This document shows, piece by piece, positions 27,245 through 35,888 of a stretch of 64,000 nucleotides of DNA. The translations under genes were made by a program, and so were the position numbers. The stretch spans positions 186,001 to 250,000 of the forward strand of contig JABCZJ010000004.1 in NCBI GenBank assembly GCA_013289715.1. The letters run 5' to 3'. Under the pieces are notes generated by a model. That model had not been told where the DNA came from. It did not search any database and was given only the letters and a program-made list of their open reading frames with translations. The DNA comes from Acidobacteriota bacterium (lineage in GTDB: Bacteria; Acidobacteriota; Terriglobia; Acidiferrales; UBA7541). Numbering within the stretch: the first letter of the stretch is position 1; each line of letters begins with the position of its first letter.

Positions 27245-28291
27245 TCAGCGGCTATGATCGCTCCAGCGCGCGATGGTGGCGTCGGGGCCGACGGCCCAGG
27301 CGGCGCCATCGAGGACGGCGATGGCGTTGAGATCGAGGTCGCCGGTTCGCGTCCAGTGTGCGCCCTGGTCGGTGCTCACGTCTTCGCCGCCCGTGCCGAC
27401 GGTCAGAAGCGTGTTGCGATCGAGGAACGCGACCGCTGAGCGGAATCCTCCTGGCGGTCCCGCGGCGAGATTCCACGTGGCGCCCTGGTCGAGCGAGTGG
27501 GCCACCGTGCGTTCTGGGCCAGCGTCATCGTTGTAGTCCCCACCGACAACAACAAGGATGCTTCCCAAGCGAGTGATCGAGAACGCTCCCCGGGACGGAT
27601 TGTTTTTTGCGATGGGCGTGTCCGTGACCGTCCAGGTGCGGCCGAGATCGGGCGAATGAAAGACTCGCGCGGCACCTTGGCCTGTGACGAAGTAGATGTC
27701 GCGATTGCCGTAGATGGCGAGGCAGGAACCGCTCGCGGCGAAGGCTCTTTCGTCGGGGAGGGCTGGGGGCATCGTGTCACTCGGGAGTTCTTTCCAGTGC
27801 TCGCCATCGCTCGTGCTGATTAGTACGAATTTTCCGTCGACGGGATCGCTGAGCGCGAAGCATTCCTTTTCGGAGATGCAGACGAGCGCGTCGAGGAAGA
27901 ACTGCGGGCGCAAGCCAGAAAATTGGAGCGTCCAGGCGTCGCCGCCGTCGTGGGTCTTGTAGATGCGTGACATTTTTCCCGGTCCGCTGGACATGACGTA
28001 GGCGAGCTCCTCATTGAAGGCTTGGATTCCGCGGAGATCGAGCGCCCGGTCGCTATGGATGAGGCGGCGTGTATAGTGCTTGCCGCCGTCATTTGATCTA
28101 AGCAGGCGGCTATTTGAACCCGAGGCCCAGATGACCGGGGCAGGGTGACGCTCCGAATTGCGGGCGTGAGTGGCGGAGACGGCGCGAAGATTTGAGTTCC
28201 AACGGCTGGCCTCCATGGAGCTGGTCTCGATGGTCCAGGATTGAGCGGCAGCGGGGGAGACAAAGAGAATCGTAAGCAGAAGGATTCGCAC
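27245..28291 (-). CDS. Ycf48/BNR-type beta-propeller protein, second copy
   Basis: Exported beta-propeller with signal VRILLLTILFVSPAAAQ and Asp-box-like repeats (SNDGGKHY, THDGGDAW, SPDLGRTW, SLDQGATW). It matches the gene at 7700-8839 along its length, sharing FFLDALVC, ERAFAASGSCLAIYG against EGAFAASGTCLAVYN, and PGGFRSAV. The two are separate paralogs rather than a recent duplication because they differ at many positions. GTG 28291 is favoured over TTG 28312 because it begins the signal peptide. No photosynthesis genes are present. Confidence 0.78.
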   Translation of the reverse strand: MRILLLTILFVSPAAAQSWTIETSSMEASRWNSNLRAVSATHARNSERHPAPVIWASGSNSRLLRSNDGGKHYTRRLIHSDRALDLRGIQAFNEELAYVMSSGPGKMSRIYKTHDGGDAWTLQFSGLRPQFFLDALVCISEKECFALSDPVDGKFVLISTSDGEHWKELPSDTMPPALPDERAFAASGSCLAIYGNRDIYFVTGQGAARVFHSPDLGRTWTVTDTPIAKNNPSRGAFSITRLGSILVVVGGDYNDDAGPERTVAHSLDQGATWNLAAGPPGGFRSAVAFLDRNTLLTVGTGGEDVSTDQGAHWTRTGDLDLNAIAVLDGAAWAVGPDATIARWSDHSR

Positions 28292-28668
28292 GGGGGCGCA
28301 TTCTAACAGCAATCCTAAGGGAAGGGACGAACATTAAAACGTCCGTGACTTCGTCTATCACCTCTGTAGGGATGGGGCTCTATTCGAGGCGATTGTGGAT
28401 TGAATTGGGTCCGGGCTGCATCCTGACAACGTTTCGCTTCGCTCAATGATTCTCTTGCCGGCTGCTCAAGCGCTTCTAGATTGGATGACTTCGGATACGC
28501 GCGATAACTCCCGGATGGTCGGCTTTACGGTAGTTATCTCGAAACCGCATTCGAGGTAATAATCGGACAAACCGTCGTGGCAATTGGAGATCGCCCGACG
28601 AATCAGCGATTACCGACCCGTCTTTAGCGCTGGTGTTCGTCTAACAGTAGGTTTCGGTCGAAACTCAA
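28292..28668. other. intergenic region, no gene seen
   Basis: 377 bases between the second Ycf48-like gene and the end of the DUF4136 gene. No reading frame with a ribosome site and no strong hairpin was noticed. Confidence 0.45.
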
Positions 28669-29238
28669 TCACTTGCTCGGTGGGAAACTCTTCATCGTCT
28701 TTTGTATGAACTTGTCCACATTCTGTTGGAGGTTGTTCCCGAATTTTTTGGGGTCGTGAATCTTCTGCGATGCCGTCGCCTGCCAAAGATTGGACTTGGT
28801 CGCGGCATCCGTTACGGTAATCTCCATTTTCGCGAGGCTAGAAACCCATACGTCCGAGGAAATTCCGGTCAAGCTGCCTCCCCAGTAGTAGTTCTGCATG
28901 TCCGCGGCGTACAAGTAGCGCTGCGCGCCCACATCGGTTTTGGGCATCCCTCCGGCCTCATAACTGATCCGGAAGTCTGGATCCTTGTCATCTTCTGCGA
29001 AACCTCCGGCTCGCAGATTCCGGTTAATGGAGTCAACGATCGCCATGTTGATGCGCTCTTGAACCTCTTTCGTCTGCTGAGTCAGCAGGTAGTTTGAGCC
29101 CCAGGTATACTTCTTGTATTTTGAGAAGTCCGCAGATTTGTCGAATGTTGACTTTACATTTTGCGCGACGGTGCTTCCCTGTGGACGCAACAGGCCAAGA
29201 CAAAGAAGAAAAACAACTGCCAAATGCCTGCCGGACAT
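28669..29238 (-). CDS. DUF4136 domain exported protein
   Basis: 189 residues with signal peptide (HLAVVFLLCLGLLRPQGSTVAQ) and a DUF4136 domain: DKSADFSKYKKYTWG at the start, then a long helix with NRNLRAGGF and DFRISYEAGG, then MEITVTDAATKSNLWQATAS. DUF4136 proteins are usually lipoproteins of unknown function; here no Cys lies at the cleavage site, so it is probably free in the periplasm. The gene stands next to the group II intron remnant. Confidence 0.85.
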   Translation of the reverse strand: MSGRHLAVVFLLCLGLLRPQGSTVAQNVKSTFDKSADFSKYKKYTWGSNYLLTQQTKEVQERINMAIVDSINRNLRAGGFAEDDKDPDFRISYEAGGMPKTDVGAQRYLYAADMQNYYWGGSLTGISSDVWVSSLAKMEITVTDAATKSNLWQATASQKIHDPKKFGNNLQQNVDKFIQKTMKSFPPSK

Positions 29239-29403
29239 GATCGGTTTCCTCTCGTTACTGCGATTTTTCGTTGCAATCTCGAAATCCAGCCCAGGCTACA
29301 CTCGCACTTTTTTGTTCGCGATACGGTGGAGACACGCGCGCCCTGAGCACTCCGGGCGTTTCTGAGAGTTGCCGCCGAAGTATACGGCAATTCGGGTCAA
29401 ATG

Positions 29404-30055
29404 GTCGCGGTAGGGACGACCATTGCTGATCGCCCCGTACAGAACCCTGCGAGCGGCATTACCGCATACGGCTCCCGCCTTGGAGGGTTGGCGCGCGGTG
29501 CTGCGATTCGCACACCGCTCCATCCTTGGAACACTCGTTCCCCGCACCGTGTCGGGTGAGTGTTGGACGGAACGATGTTCTCCTTGGCCCGCGCCCTTCT
29601 CTCCCCAGGCTCCGCCGAAGATCGCTCTTCCTTGTTCGCCTGGTTCATCGATCGTATGGCAGGGTCCGACTCCTCTGGAGCGTGCGCGTCCGCCTGCTGG
29701 CTTTGCGCATTCGTGGACCGTCCTCGCTCCCCTTCGGGCCGAGGTGCTCTAGAGGTCGCCCGGTTCTCGTGCATGTAGTTTCTCAGCGTGCGCGGGTGCT
29801 TCGACTACGCAGGACCGATGACTCGCTCGCGATTATCGCGAACCAGCGTGGTGCCTTCCTCCAATCAGGAGTGAGTCGGCGTCTTGGTTTTGCGTTTTTC
29901 GAAGCTCAATAGCCCGGCCCGCTGATACCCCTGTCTACGCTTCAAGCGACATCTCGCGATGCCGCCCGCAAGACTCGGGGCCAAGATGGGGTCGCTGTCT
30001 GCTTTCTTGTAGGACTTTTTCATTCCTTACAACATGCCGATTTATCCCGGCGCAC
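29404..30055 (-). mobile_element. internally deleted group II intron
   Basis: Read on the minus strand, the segment starts GTGCGCCGGG at 30055, fitting the GUGYG 5' end of group II introns, and ends ...CTACCGCGAC at 29404, fitting the AY 3' end. In between are intron-like runs (GAAGCGTAGACAGGGG and GGGCTATTGAGCTTCG near 29905-29950). At 29570-29500 comes a reading frame resembling the extreme N-terminus of an intron reverse transcriptase (ENIVPSNTHPTRCGERVFQG), which jumps straight into domain V and VI. The catalytic RT/maturase body, normally over 1 kb, is missing, so the element cannot move by itself. The boundaries are inferred from motifs only. Confidence 0.65.
29442..29474 (-). ncRNA. 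group II intron domain V-like hairpin
   Basis: On the minus strand: GAGCCGTATGCGG, loop TAATG, then CCGCTCGCAGGGTTC. It follows the domain V pattern (GAGCCGUA...loop...CG bulge...GGUUC) with changes that weaken the lower stem. A domain VI-like stem (GGGGCGA against TCGTCCC, with a TACC bulge) follows directly. Confidence 0.65.
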
Positions 30056-30513
30056 CCTAATTAACGCGTTATCGGAAACTGACCGCCACCGGAAAGGGCA
30101 CCCGCTGGAGCCGGCCGTTGCGAAGTCAAACGCACCGGCGCAGCCGTGTCACAAGGTGAATTGCGCTGCAGCGCAATTCACAAGCGGCCCCCCCTACCAA
30201 AACTGTGGGAGTCGAGCGAACTCGGGCACGGCGTTCGGCATGACGGGCGTTTGATCCGACTCCGCGGAAATCGGGGCCAATCGGGCCTTCGTAGAACCGT
30301 AAACAACTGCACGATAAGGACTTCTACTCGCCTTCGACGTCCTGCCCGGCGTGACGCCAACACCCCCGGCTTGCGAGAATCTTTGCCTGTCATTTCGGAC
30401 AGTAAAAGGGAGTAGACCGAAAACTGTACGGGCGTTCTATTTCCACGTTTGGAGCCCACAGGTACTCTGTGGTCAGTCACCCTGCTGGTGCCCGCGGGGT
30501 AAGGAAGGAGCCT
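30056..30513. other. intergenic region upstream of the TPR gene
   Basis: 458 bases with no supported gene. It holds the 26-bp palindrome at 30156-30181. A frame of about 114 codons on the minus strand (30178-30522) has no ribosome site or recognisable family and was not accepted. The first part next to the intron would be its 5' exon. Confidence 0.45.
30156..30181. repeat. perfect 26-bp palindrome
   Basis: Half-site GTGAATTGCGCTG is followed directly by its exact reverse complement, with no spacer. It lies 101 bases from the inferred intron boundary and about 330 bases before the TPR gene. It could be a protein-binding site, a cruciform, or the end of a lost element. Confidence 0.85.
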
Positions 30514-30999
30514 ATGTCCCACTGGATCGGAACCACCTCCCCCTCAGACGCTGGAATGAACGATTTCAAAGAGTGTCTGAAAAACCTCCGCGACGGGCAG
30601 TCTGAAGAAGCGCTGCAGCACGCCCGGCGCGCCCTTGGCATTGCTCCGAAAAACCCATTTTATCTTTCCTACACCGGCCTGCTGGCCGCGCTGGCTGAAA
30701 AGCGATTCGGGGACGCGGAATCGCTGTGCCGCGAAGCGCTGGGGATGAAACACAATCACGCCCAGCTTTATCTAAACCTGGCGGAGGTTTATTACCAGGC
30801 CGGACGCACGTCGGACGCGATCAGCACGCTGGAAAAAGGATTGGTATCGGCGGGAAGAGATTTCCGCATCCGGCGGGCGCTGGAAAAAATCGGCGTGCGG
30901 CGCATGCCGGTGCTCACTTTCCTGCACCGCAGCCATCCGGTGAATCGCACGTTGGGAAGATTGCGTCACCGGCTGACGGGCACGCACAAGGCTGCTTAG
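30514..30999 (+). CDS. tetratricopeptide repeat protein
   Basis: 161 residues with about three TPR units: GQSEEALQHARRALGIAPKN, KRFGDAESLCREALGMKHNH and GRTSDAISTLEKGLVSAGRD. The C-terminal 40 residues are basic (LGRLRHRLTG). AAGGAAGGAG precedes the ATG at 30514. TPR proteins act as protein-protein scaffolds; the partner is unknown. No signal peptide, so it is probably cytoplasmic. Confidence 0.8.
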   Translation: MSHWIGTTSPSDAGMNDFKECLKNLRDGQSEEALQHARRALGIAPKNPFYLSYTGLLAALAEKRFGDAESLCREALGMKHNHAQLYLNLAEVYYQAGRTSDAISTLEKGLVSAGRDFRIRRALEKIGVRRMPVLTFLHRSHPVNRTLGRLRHRLTGTHKAA

Positions 31000-31137
31000 T
31001 CTGATCATTTGACGCGGCTGTGCGGGTCGTGTTGAGCGCTGGTCTTTTGGATTTGGGTTCCTCCTGTGCGCAGTGCGGGACGGGCAGCCTGGCGGGGCCG
31101 CCCGTCCCGTCCCCCTTCTAACTTCTACAAGCGGTTT

Positions 31138-31788
31138 TCAGCCTTGGCCGAGCGGCAAGAAATATTGTGTGCCTTTCACTGGTTGGCGCAGGCGGCGGAG
31201 CAGCTCCTGCAGGTCCTGATTGCGTTCCACGAAATCAATTTCCGAAGTGTCCACCACCAGCAGGTTTGCGCCTGAATACCGGAAGAAAAAATGCTCGTAG
31301 GCGTTGGCCACGGCTTCCACATATTCCGGCGAAATTTGGGTTTCGGCGGGATCGGCTTTTTTCGACACACGCTTGCGCAGGACTTCAGGCTTGGCTTGCA
31401 GGTAGATCACCAGGTCAGGCGCGGGAACGGAAGGGGCGAGCATTTCAAAATAGCGTTCGTAGAGTTTCAGTTCTTCGTTGTCCAGATTCAGGTAGGCGAA
31501 AATTTTATCCTTCTCAAAGAGGAAATCGCTGACGATGGGCGCGGGATTGGCCTCTGCGCGCGTGTCCAGCAGGCGGCGATGGCGCTCGTAGAGGAAATAC
31601 ATTTGCGCGCGGAAGGCTGAGCCGGGTTTTTCGTCGTAGAAATCGGTGAGGAAGGGATTGTCGTCGGCGTCGAAGATGCGGCGCGCGTGCAGTTGTTCGG
31701 CGAGTACTTTGGCCAGCGTCGATTTCCCGACGCGAATCGGCCCTTCGATAGCGATATGACGGGGCGGTTTGAAAGCGGGGTCGCTCAC
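31138..31788 (-). CDS. deoxynucleoside kinase family protein
   Basis: Deoxyadenosine/deoxycytidine kinase type enzyme that phosphorylates deoxynucleosides with ATP. The P-loop is EGPIRVGKST near residue 15. The DRY/ERS-like region is YERHRRLLDTRAEANPAPIV, and DLVIYLQAKPEVLRKRVSKK is the LID-adjacent block. Length 216 fits the family. It stands alone; the preferred substrate base cannot be read by eye. Confidence 0.88.
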   Translation of the reverse strand: MSDPAFKPPRHIAIEGPIRVGKSTLAKVLAEQLHARRIFDADDNPFLTDFYDEKPGSAFRAQMYFLYERHRRLLDTRAEANPAPIVSDFLFEKDKIFAYLNLDNEELKLYERYFEMLAPSVPAPDLVIYLQAKPEVLRKRVSKKADPAETQISPEYVEAVANAYEHFFFRYSGANLLVVDTSEIDFVERNQDLQELLRRLRQPVKGTQYFLPLGQG

Positions 31789-31866
31789 GGCGCGTGATTA
31801 TAGCAAAGAGCGGGCGCGGCCCAGCGATGTACGTTGGTGATTCAGGGGGTGGGCGGCTCGTCGGCC

Positions 31867-34140
31867 TTACCAGCTCCTGGCGATCACCGTAATGATCCGT
31901 GCCAGCGAATCGACGTCGCGGGTGTCAATGACTTCCGCTGGGGAGTGCGAGTAGCGCAGCGGCCAGCCTAGCGCGATATCCACCGAGCCGTAGCGCACGA
32001 AGGCGGAACCGTCGTTGCCGCCACCGGTGACGCCGTACTGTATGGGGATTTGATTCGTGCGCGCGAGTTTGATGATGTGCTCGACTAGAGGAGTGGGCAC
32101 TATATTGGAATTGTCCACCGCGCGAATCACGAAGCCCTTTCCGATTTCCGCATCGGCGAAGCGTTTCGATTCGATGGGTGAGTCCGCACTGACGAAGGTG
32201 TCCACGGCGAAAACAAAATCGGGCTCGTGACCTTCGTCTGCCAGACGTTTGGCTACTTTCGCGGCTCCTACGAGGCCTTCTTCTTCACCCGTGGACCAAA
32301 CGAACGTCACGTCACGATCTTTCAGCGGGGCGCCGAGCGCCCACACGGCGGAAATGAGCGCGGTATCGCCGACGCGATCGTCAAAGCTGCGTCCATTGGC
32401 GCGCGTGCCGAGCAGCGGGCGATAGGCTTTCGGAATCGTAATGGTGTCGCCGAGATTGATGCCGAGCTTCGCGACTTCTTCGGGAGTGCGCGCGCCGACA
32501 TCTACGCGAACGGGATTGGTCGAGCCTGGTTGTCCTGCGTCTGTAGGCCACTTGAAATTCGCGGTGTCCCAGCCGTTCGGCAGTTCGACGATTGCGTCGA
32601 GGTCGCCTCTTGCGGTGTGCAAGAGCGCGGGATGGCCTGCGAAAAAACTGAGATCGCCGCCGCCACGCCATTCGACTTCGAGGCGGCCGTCTTTGGAGAT
32701 AGACTTCACGGTGAAGCCGATTTCGTCCATGTGGGCGACGACCAGGATTCGCGGCGTCTTTGCGCTTGCGGCGGCGGTGCCGAGAGGGAGGATGAGATTC
32801 CCGGCGTCGTCGGTTTCGGGCTTGGCCCAGGCCGGAAGCAGGCGCGCGACGGATTCGCGAACCGCCACCTCGTGATAACTGACGCCATACGCTTCCACCA
32901 ATTCACGAAGGATCTCGGTGTCTGGCAGGCGCACGTTCTTGGCAAAGCTTTTCTGACCTCCGTCCTTGGCATCGCCTGAGCTGCCGGATGGTGAACCTTC
33001 CATGTAAATATCCAGGAGATTCGCGAGATTCCGCAAATCGCTCGAGTCGATTGTCTCGGCCGGGGTGTCCGTCCACGAAGTAGCGATTGCCAGGTGCGCC
33101 CATTTCGCGGGTAACTGCGGCATGGGCAAATAGCTTTTGGGAAGAATATTTGCGGAGTAGTCGGACGCAAATGGAATTTTGTTCGTGTCGGCCAGCTGCT
33201 TTAGTTCGGTGGCAAATGCAGGGAGCGAACCGTCGGTTTGCTGGACGCCGACAAGCACGCCGCCGCCGGGTTCGCGGTGCGGCGCACGATGCAGCGTTTC
33301 CATTTCTGGAATGGGTCCGCCGGGGAGCAGGCGGCCGACGTAAATCAGCTCGTCGGCTTGGTTTTGCGTGAGAATTCGCTGCAGGCCGCGCGCACCGGTG
33401 CGTTGCTGCACGACAAACGCGACGGTCAGAGTGCCTTTAATTTTCGCGGGATCGACGCGGCCCAAAAGATCGACGAGCGCGCCGGCTCCGAAACGATCAC
33501 CGATCGAAGTGCCAGCCATTTTTTCGCCGGCCAGGTTCATTAAGCGGCGATTGATGACGATGGGATCGAGAACGTCCACACCTGCTTTGCGAGCCTCGGC
33601 TTCAGAACCTGCGCCGATATCCACGTAGATATTTTCGATGTCGCTGGTCTTTGGTGGATCGGTTCGGCCTGGTTGCAGATGCACGGAAAGGCCCGCGACA
33701 ACGCCGTCAATCCATTTGCCGGCGGCCGTTTCGATTCGCACGGGCTGCGCTGAATACATTTCATTGAAAATCGGAGGCAGGCCGCCTTGCGGTAAGCGCT
33801 GCACGCGCAGGTAGCCGTCGGGCGTGATGTCACTGACGACAAAGCCGGGCTCATCCATCGGCGTCACGAGCAGGCGGTGCGGCGCGCCACTGCCAATGGT
33901 GACGATCACGTCGCCGAGATTGTCGGTGGTGGGCTGCAGGCGCTTCAGTTTTGCGCGAATCTTATCCGCGAGCTGATTTTCGTAGCCCGAAACGGCCGGC
34001 AAATTGACGAGTTCCTCCAGCCGATAAGGGAGCCCGCCGTACGAGCTCACATCTTTCGGCGATTGCGCGGCGGTGGGGGAAGAATGCAGAAGGAAACTGC
34101 CGAAGAGAAGCCAGCAGATGAAAACACAGCGACGAATCAT
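31867..34140 (-). CDS. exported tandem M42 aminopeptidase-like protein
   Basis: 757 residues with a signal peptide and two consecutive M42/FrvX-like domains. The second half (about 400-757) keeps the metal ligands: AHMDEIGF, FDDRVGD, STGEEEGLVG, DTFVSADSP and YSHSP. The first half (about 35-370) has the same order of blocks but altered sites: TPMDEPGF instead of AHMDEIGF, SIGDRFGAGA, and QQRTGARG where the catalytic Glu pair should be, with no final His. So one active and one inactive domain are fused. A typical M42 enzyme has about 350 residues and forms a 12-mer, so the fusion may keep a dimer unit in one chain. The substrate is unknown. Confidence 0.85.
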   Translation of the reverse strand: MIRRCVFICWLLFGSFLLHSSPTAAQSPKDVSSYGGLPYRLEELVNLPAVSGYENQLADKIRAKLKRLQPTTDNLGDVIVTIGSGAPHRLLVTPMDEPGFVVSDITPDGYLRVQRLPQGGLPPIFNEMYSAQPVRIETAAGKWIDGVVAGLSVHLQPGRTDPPKTSDIENIYVDIGAGSEAEARKAGVDVLDPIVINRRLMNLAGEKMAGTSIGDRFGAGALVDLLGRVDPAKIKGTLTVAFVVQQRTGARGLQRILTQNQADELIYVGRLLPGGPIPEMETLHRAPHREPGGGVLVGVQQTDGSLPAFATELKQLADTNKIPFASDYSANILPKSYLPMPQLPAKWAHLAIATSWTDTPAETIDSSDLRNLANLLDIYMEGSPSGSSGDAKDGGQKSFAKNVRLPDTEILRELVEAYGVSYHEVAVRESVARLLPAWAKPETDDAGNLILPLGTAAASAKTPRILVVAHMDEIGFTVKSISKDGRLEVEWRGGGDLSFFAGHPALLHTARGDLDAIVELPNGWDTANFKWPTDAGQPGSTNPVRVDVGARTPEEVAKLGINLGDTITIPKAYRPLLGTRANGRSFDDRVGDTALISAVWALGAPLKDRDVTFVWSTGEEEGLVGAAKVAKRLADEGHEPDFVFAVDTFVSADSPIESKRFADAEIGKGFVIRAVDNSNIVPTPLVEHIIKLARTNQIPIQYGVTGGGNDGSAFVRYGSVDIALGWPLRYSHSPAEVIDTRDVDSLARIITVIARSW

Positions 34141-34226
34141 TCCAGGTTCCTCTCAGTTCCGTGACATTTCCCGCACGATTGGCGAATGTACCGCAACGGG
34201 CGGTCCTGCACAAATTCAAATGCGCG

Positions 34227-35888
34227 TCATGCGCGGCACAGTTCGGTGATCATGGCTTCGCGGCGTTGGAGGACAATCGAGTCAAGGCGTTTGAGGACGA
34301 GGAAATAGATCACGATCGCGATGGCAGCTAGCGCTGCGAAGATGATGGCTGCTAGCCAGAGATGGTGATACGCGCGGGCTAACAGGATCGCGAGGGCGCA
34401 CAGGCCCAGGACGGCCGCCTGGATTCCGAGGCTCACGAGCGCGGTGACTTGCGACGCGCGCTGGCGGCCTAGCGCGGCTAGATCAACTTTTTTTGGCGTG
34501 TAGACTGACAGCAAGTTTCCCGCCGTCAGGTTCACTACCAGCGCGAAGAATACGCCGGTGAGTGTCGCGAGTACGATGTCCCACGGAGGCGGACGGTAGA
34601 GCAGGCTCGCGGCGGCCCAGACCAAAACCATTTCGATAACGAGCAGGAGAGAGTGCGTGAGATTTTTGCCCAGCAGGATTTCGCGGAAGCGTAGGGGAGA
34701 AACAAAATAGAATTGAATACCGGCGGCATCGGCGCCGAAGCTGTTGTAAACCAGGTTCGTCAAAATCAGCAGGGTGTAAGCGGCGCCAACCGGGAATGCG
34801 AGATCGAAAGCGTGGCCCAGCAGGCCTCCAGCGCCGTCTGTTTTTCCTGGCGAGAAACGGAAAATCAAAAGCACGACCACAGGCATTACCAGCGTAAACA
34901 GCGTGGGACCGCTGCGCGAAAGATAATGTATTTCTTTTTCGAGTACCGCAGAAACCGCGCCGCTAACGCCGGGGATGGTCCAGCCTGGTCGAATCTGTTG
35001 CTTGGCCATTGGCGCGGCGGTGCGCGCCAAGGCCTCGCTTAAATTCTCGCCGCGGTATTGCGCGCGCAGGCGCAGATTCAGCAGCCACAGAACCGCCAGC
35101 GTGTAGGCGCCGAGCAGGGCGAACCAGCCGAGTGCAAGCGGGTATTCTCCGCGCAGAGAGTGCGCGATGATCTCGCCTGCCAATCCCGGAGGGGTCAGCC
35201 GCTCAATAGGCAGAGCCTGTAGGGCGACGCGCGAGACAGCGGGCTGGGAGCGGTTGCCAAAATGGCGGAGCAGCGGTGCGATGAATTGAAATCCGATGAC
35301 CATGAAAAGAAAGAGCACGCCCAGGATTTCGCGAGCGCGTCGTTGCGCGAGCCAGCGCTCCATCCAGGTGAACAGCATGCGGGCCAGCAGAATATTGAAG
35401 ATTGCAAAGAGCAGCAGAACCGCAGCAGCAGGCACGAATAAGAGCGGCGAGGCGCAGGCGATGCCGATAGACATGCCCAGCAGCCACAGGCTGCTCATCA
35501 GCGTGGGGGGATCGAGCGAGCCATAGGCGATGCGAATCAGAAAATAGCAAGGAAAGGTGAGCGGAAAACGCAGCAGGTTGGAGGAATCCACATTCTCGGT
35601 GAAGGCGCTGGCCATCACCGGAACGAATTGCCAGAACAGGAAGACGGGCCAGAGCAGCACGGGAAGCCAATCCGCTCTTCCGCTGTAAACGAAATACCAC
35701 GCGGTGAAGCCAATGGCGATGGAGCCCACAATGCCGCCCATGCCGAAGGCCAGAAACGTAAATACGCGCGCGACGATTTCCATGCGGCCGCGAATCGTGC
35801 GCATGGAGTTTAGGAAAAGCTGCCAGCGGACGCGGGCGACGGCGGAAAACTGGCCGCGGGTTTCGGAAGAAAAGGTCAGCCCAGCCAC
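34227..35888 (-). CDS. ABC exporter permease, ABC-2-like
   Basis: 553-residue polytopic membrane protein with about 12 hydrophobic segments. The ATPase gene overlaps its start by 13 bases, giving a tight pair. The layout resembles large bacterial ABC-2 permeases of the putative exporter type. No substrate hint is visible. The ATPase neighbour supplies Walker motifs, so the two together form a transporter. Confidence 0.8.
   Translation of the reverse strand: MAGLTFSSETRGQFSAVARVRWQLFLNSMRTIRGRMEIVARVFTFLAFGMGGIVGSIAIGFTAWYFVYSGRADWLPVLLWPVFLFWQFVPVMASAFTENVDSSNLLRFPLTFPCYFLIRIAYGSLDPPTLMSSLWLLGMSIGIACASPLLFVPAAAVLLLFAIFNILLARMLFTWMERWLAQRRAREILGVLFLFMVIGFQFIAPLLRHFGNRSQPAVSRVALQALPIERLTPPGLAGEIIAHSLRGEYPLALGWFALLGAYTLAVLWLLNLRLRAQYRGENLSEALARTAAPMAKQQIRPGWTIPGVSGAVSAVLEKEIHYLSRSGPTLFTLVMPVVVLLIFRFSPGKTDGAGGLLGHAFDLAFPVGAAYTLLILTNLVYNSFGADAAGIQFYFVSPLRFREILLGKNLTHSLLLVIEMVLVWAAASLLYRPPPWDIVLATLTGVFFALVVNLTAGNLLSVYTPKKVDLAALGRQRASQVTALVSLGIQAAVLGLCALAILLARAYHHLWLAAIIFAALAAIAIVIYFLVLKRLDSIVLQRREAMITELCRA

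Noticed and set aside
27080..27439. Plus-strand frame of 119 residues
   Set aside because: Second half is antisense to the Ycf48-like gene; the first half has no support.
29423..29912. Plus-strand frames over the intron remnant
   Set aside because: They are antisense to the group II intron segments and show no protein family.
30178..30522. Minus-strand frame of 114 residues
   Set aside because: Lies across the palindrome and the start of the TPR gene, basic low-complexity content, no family resemblance.
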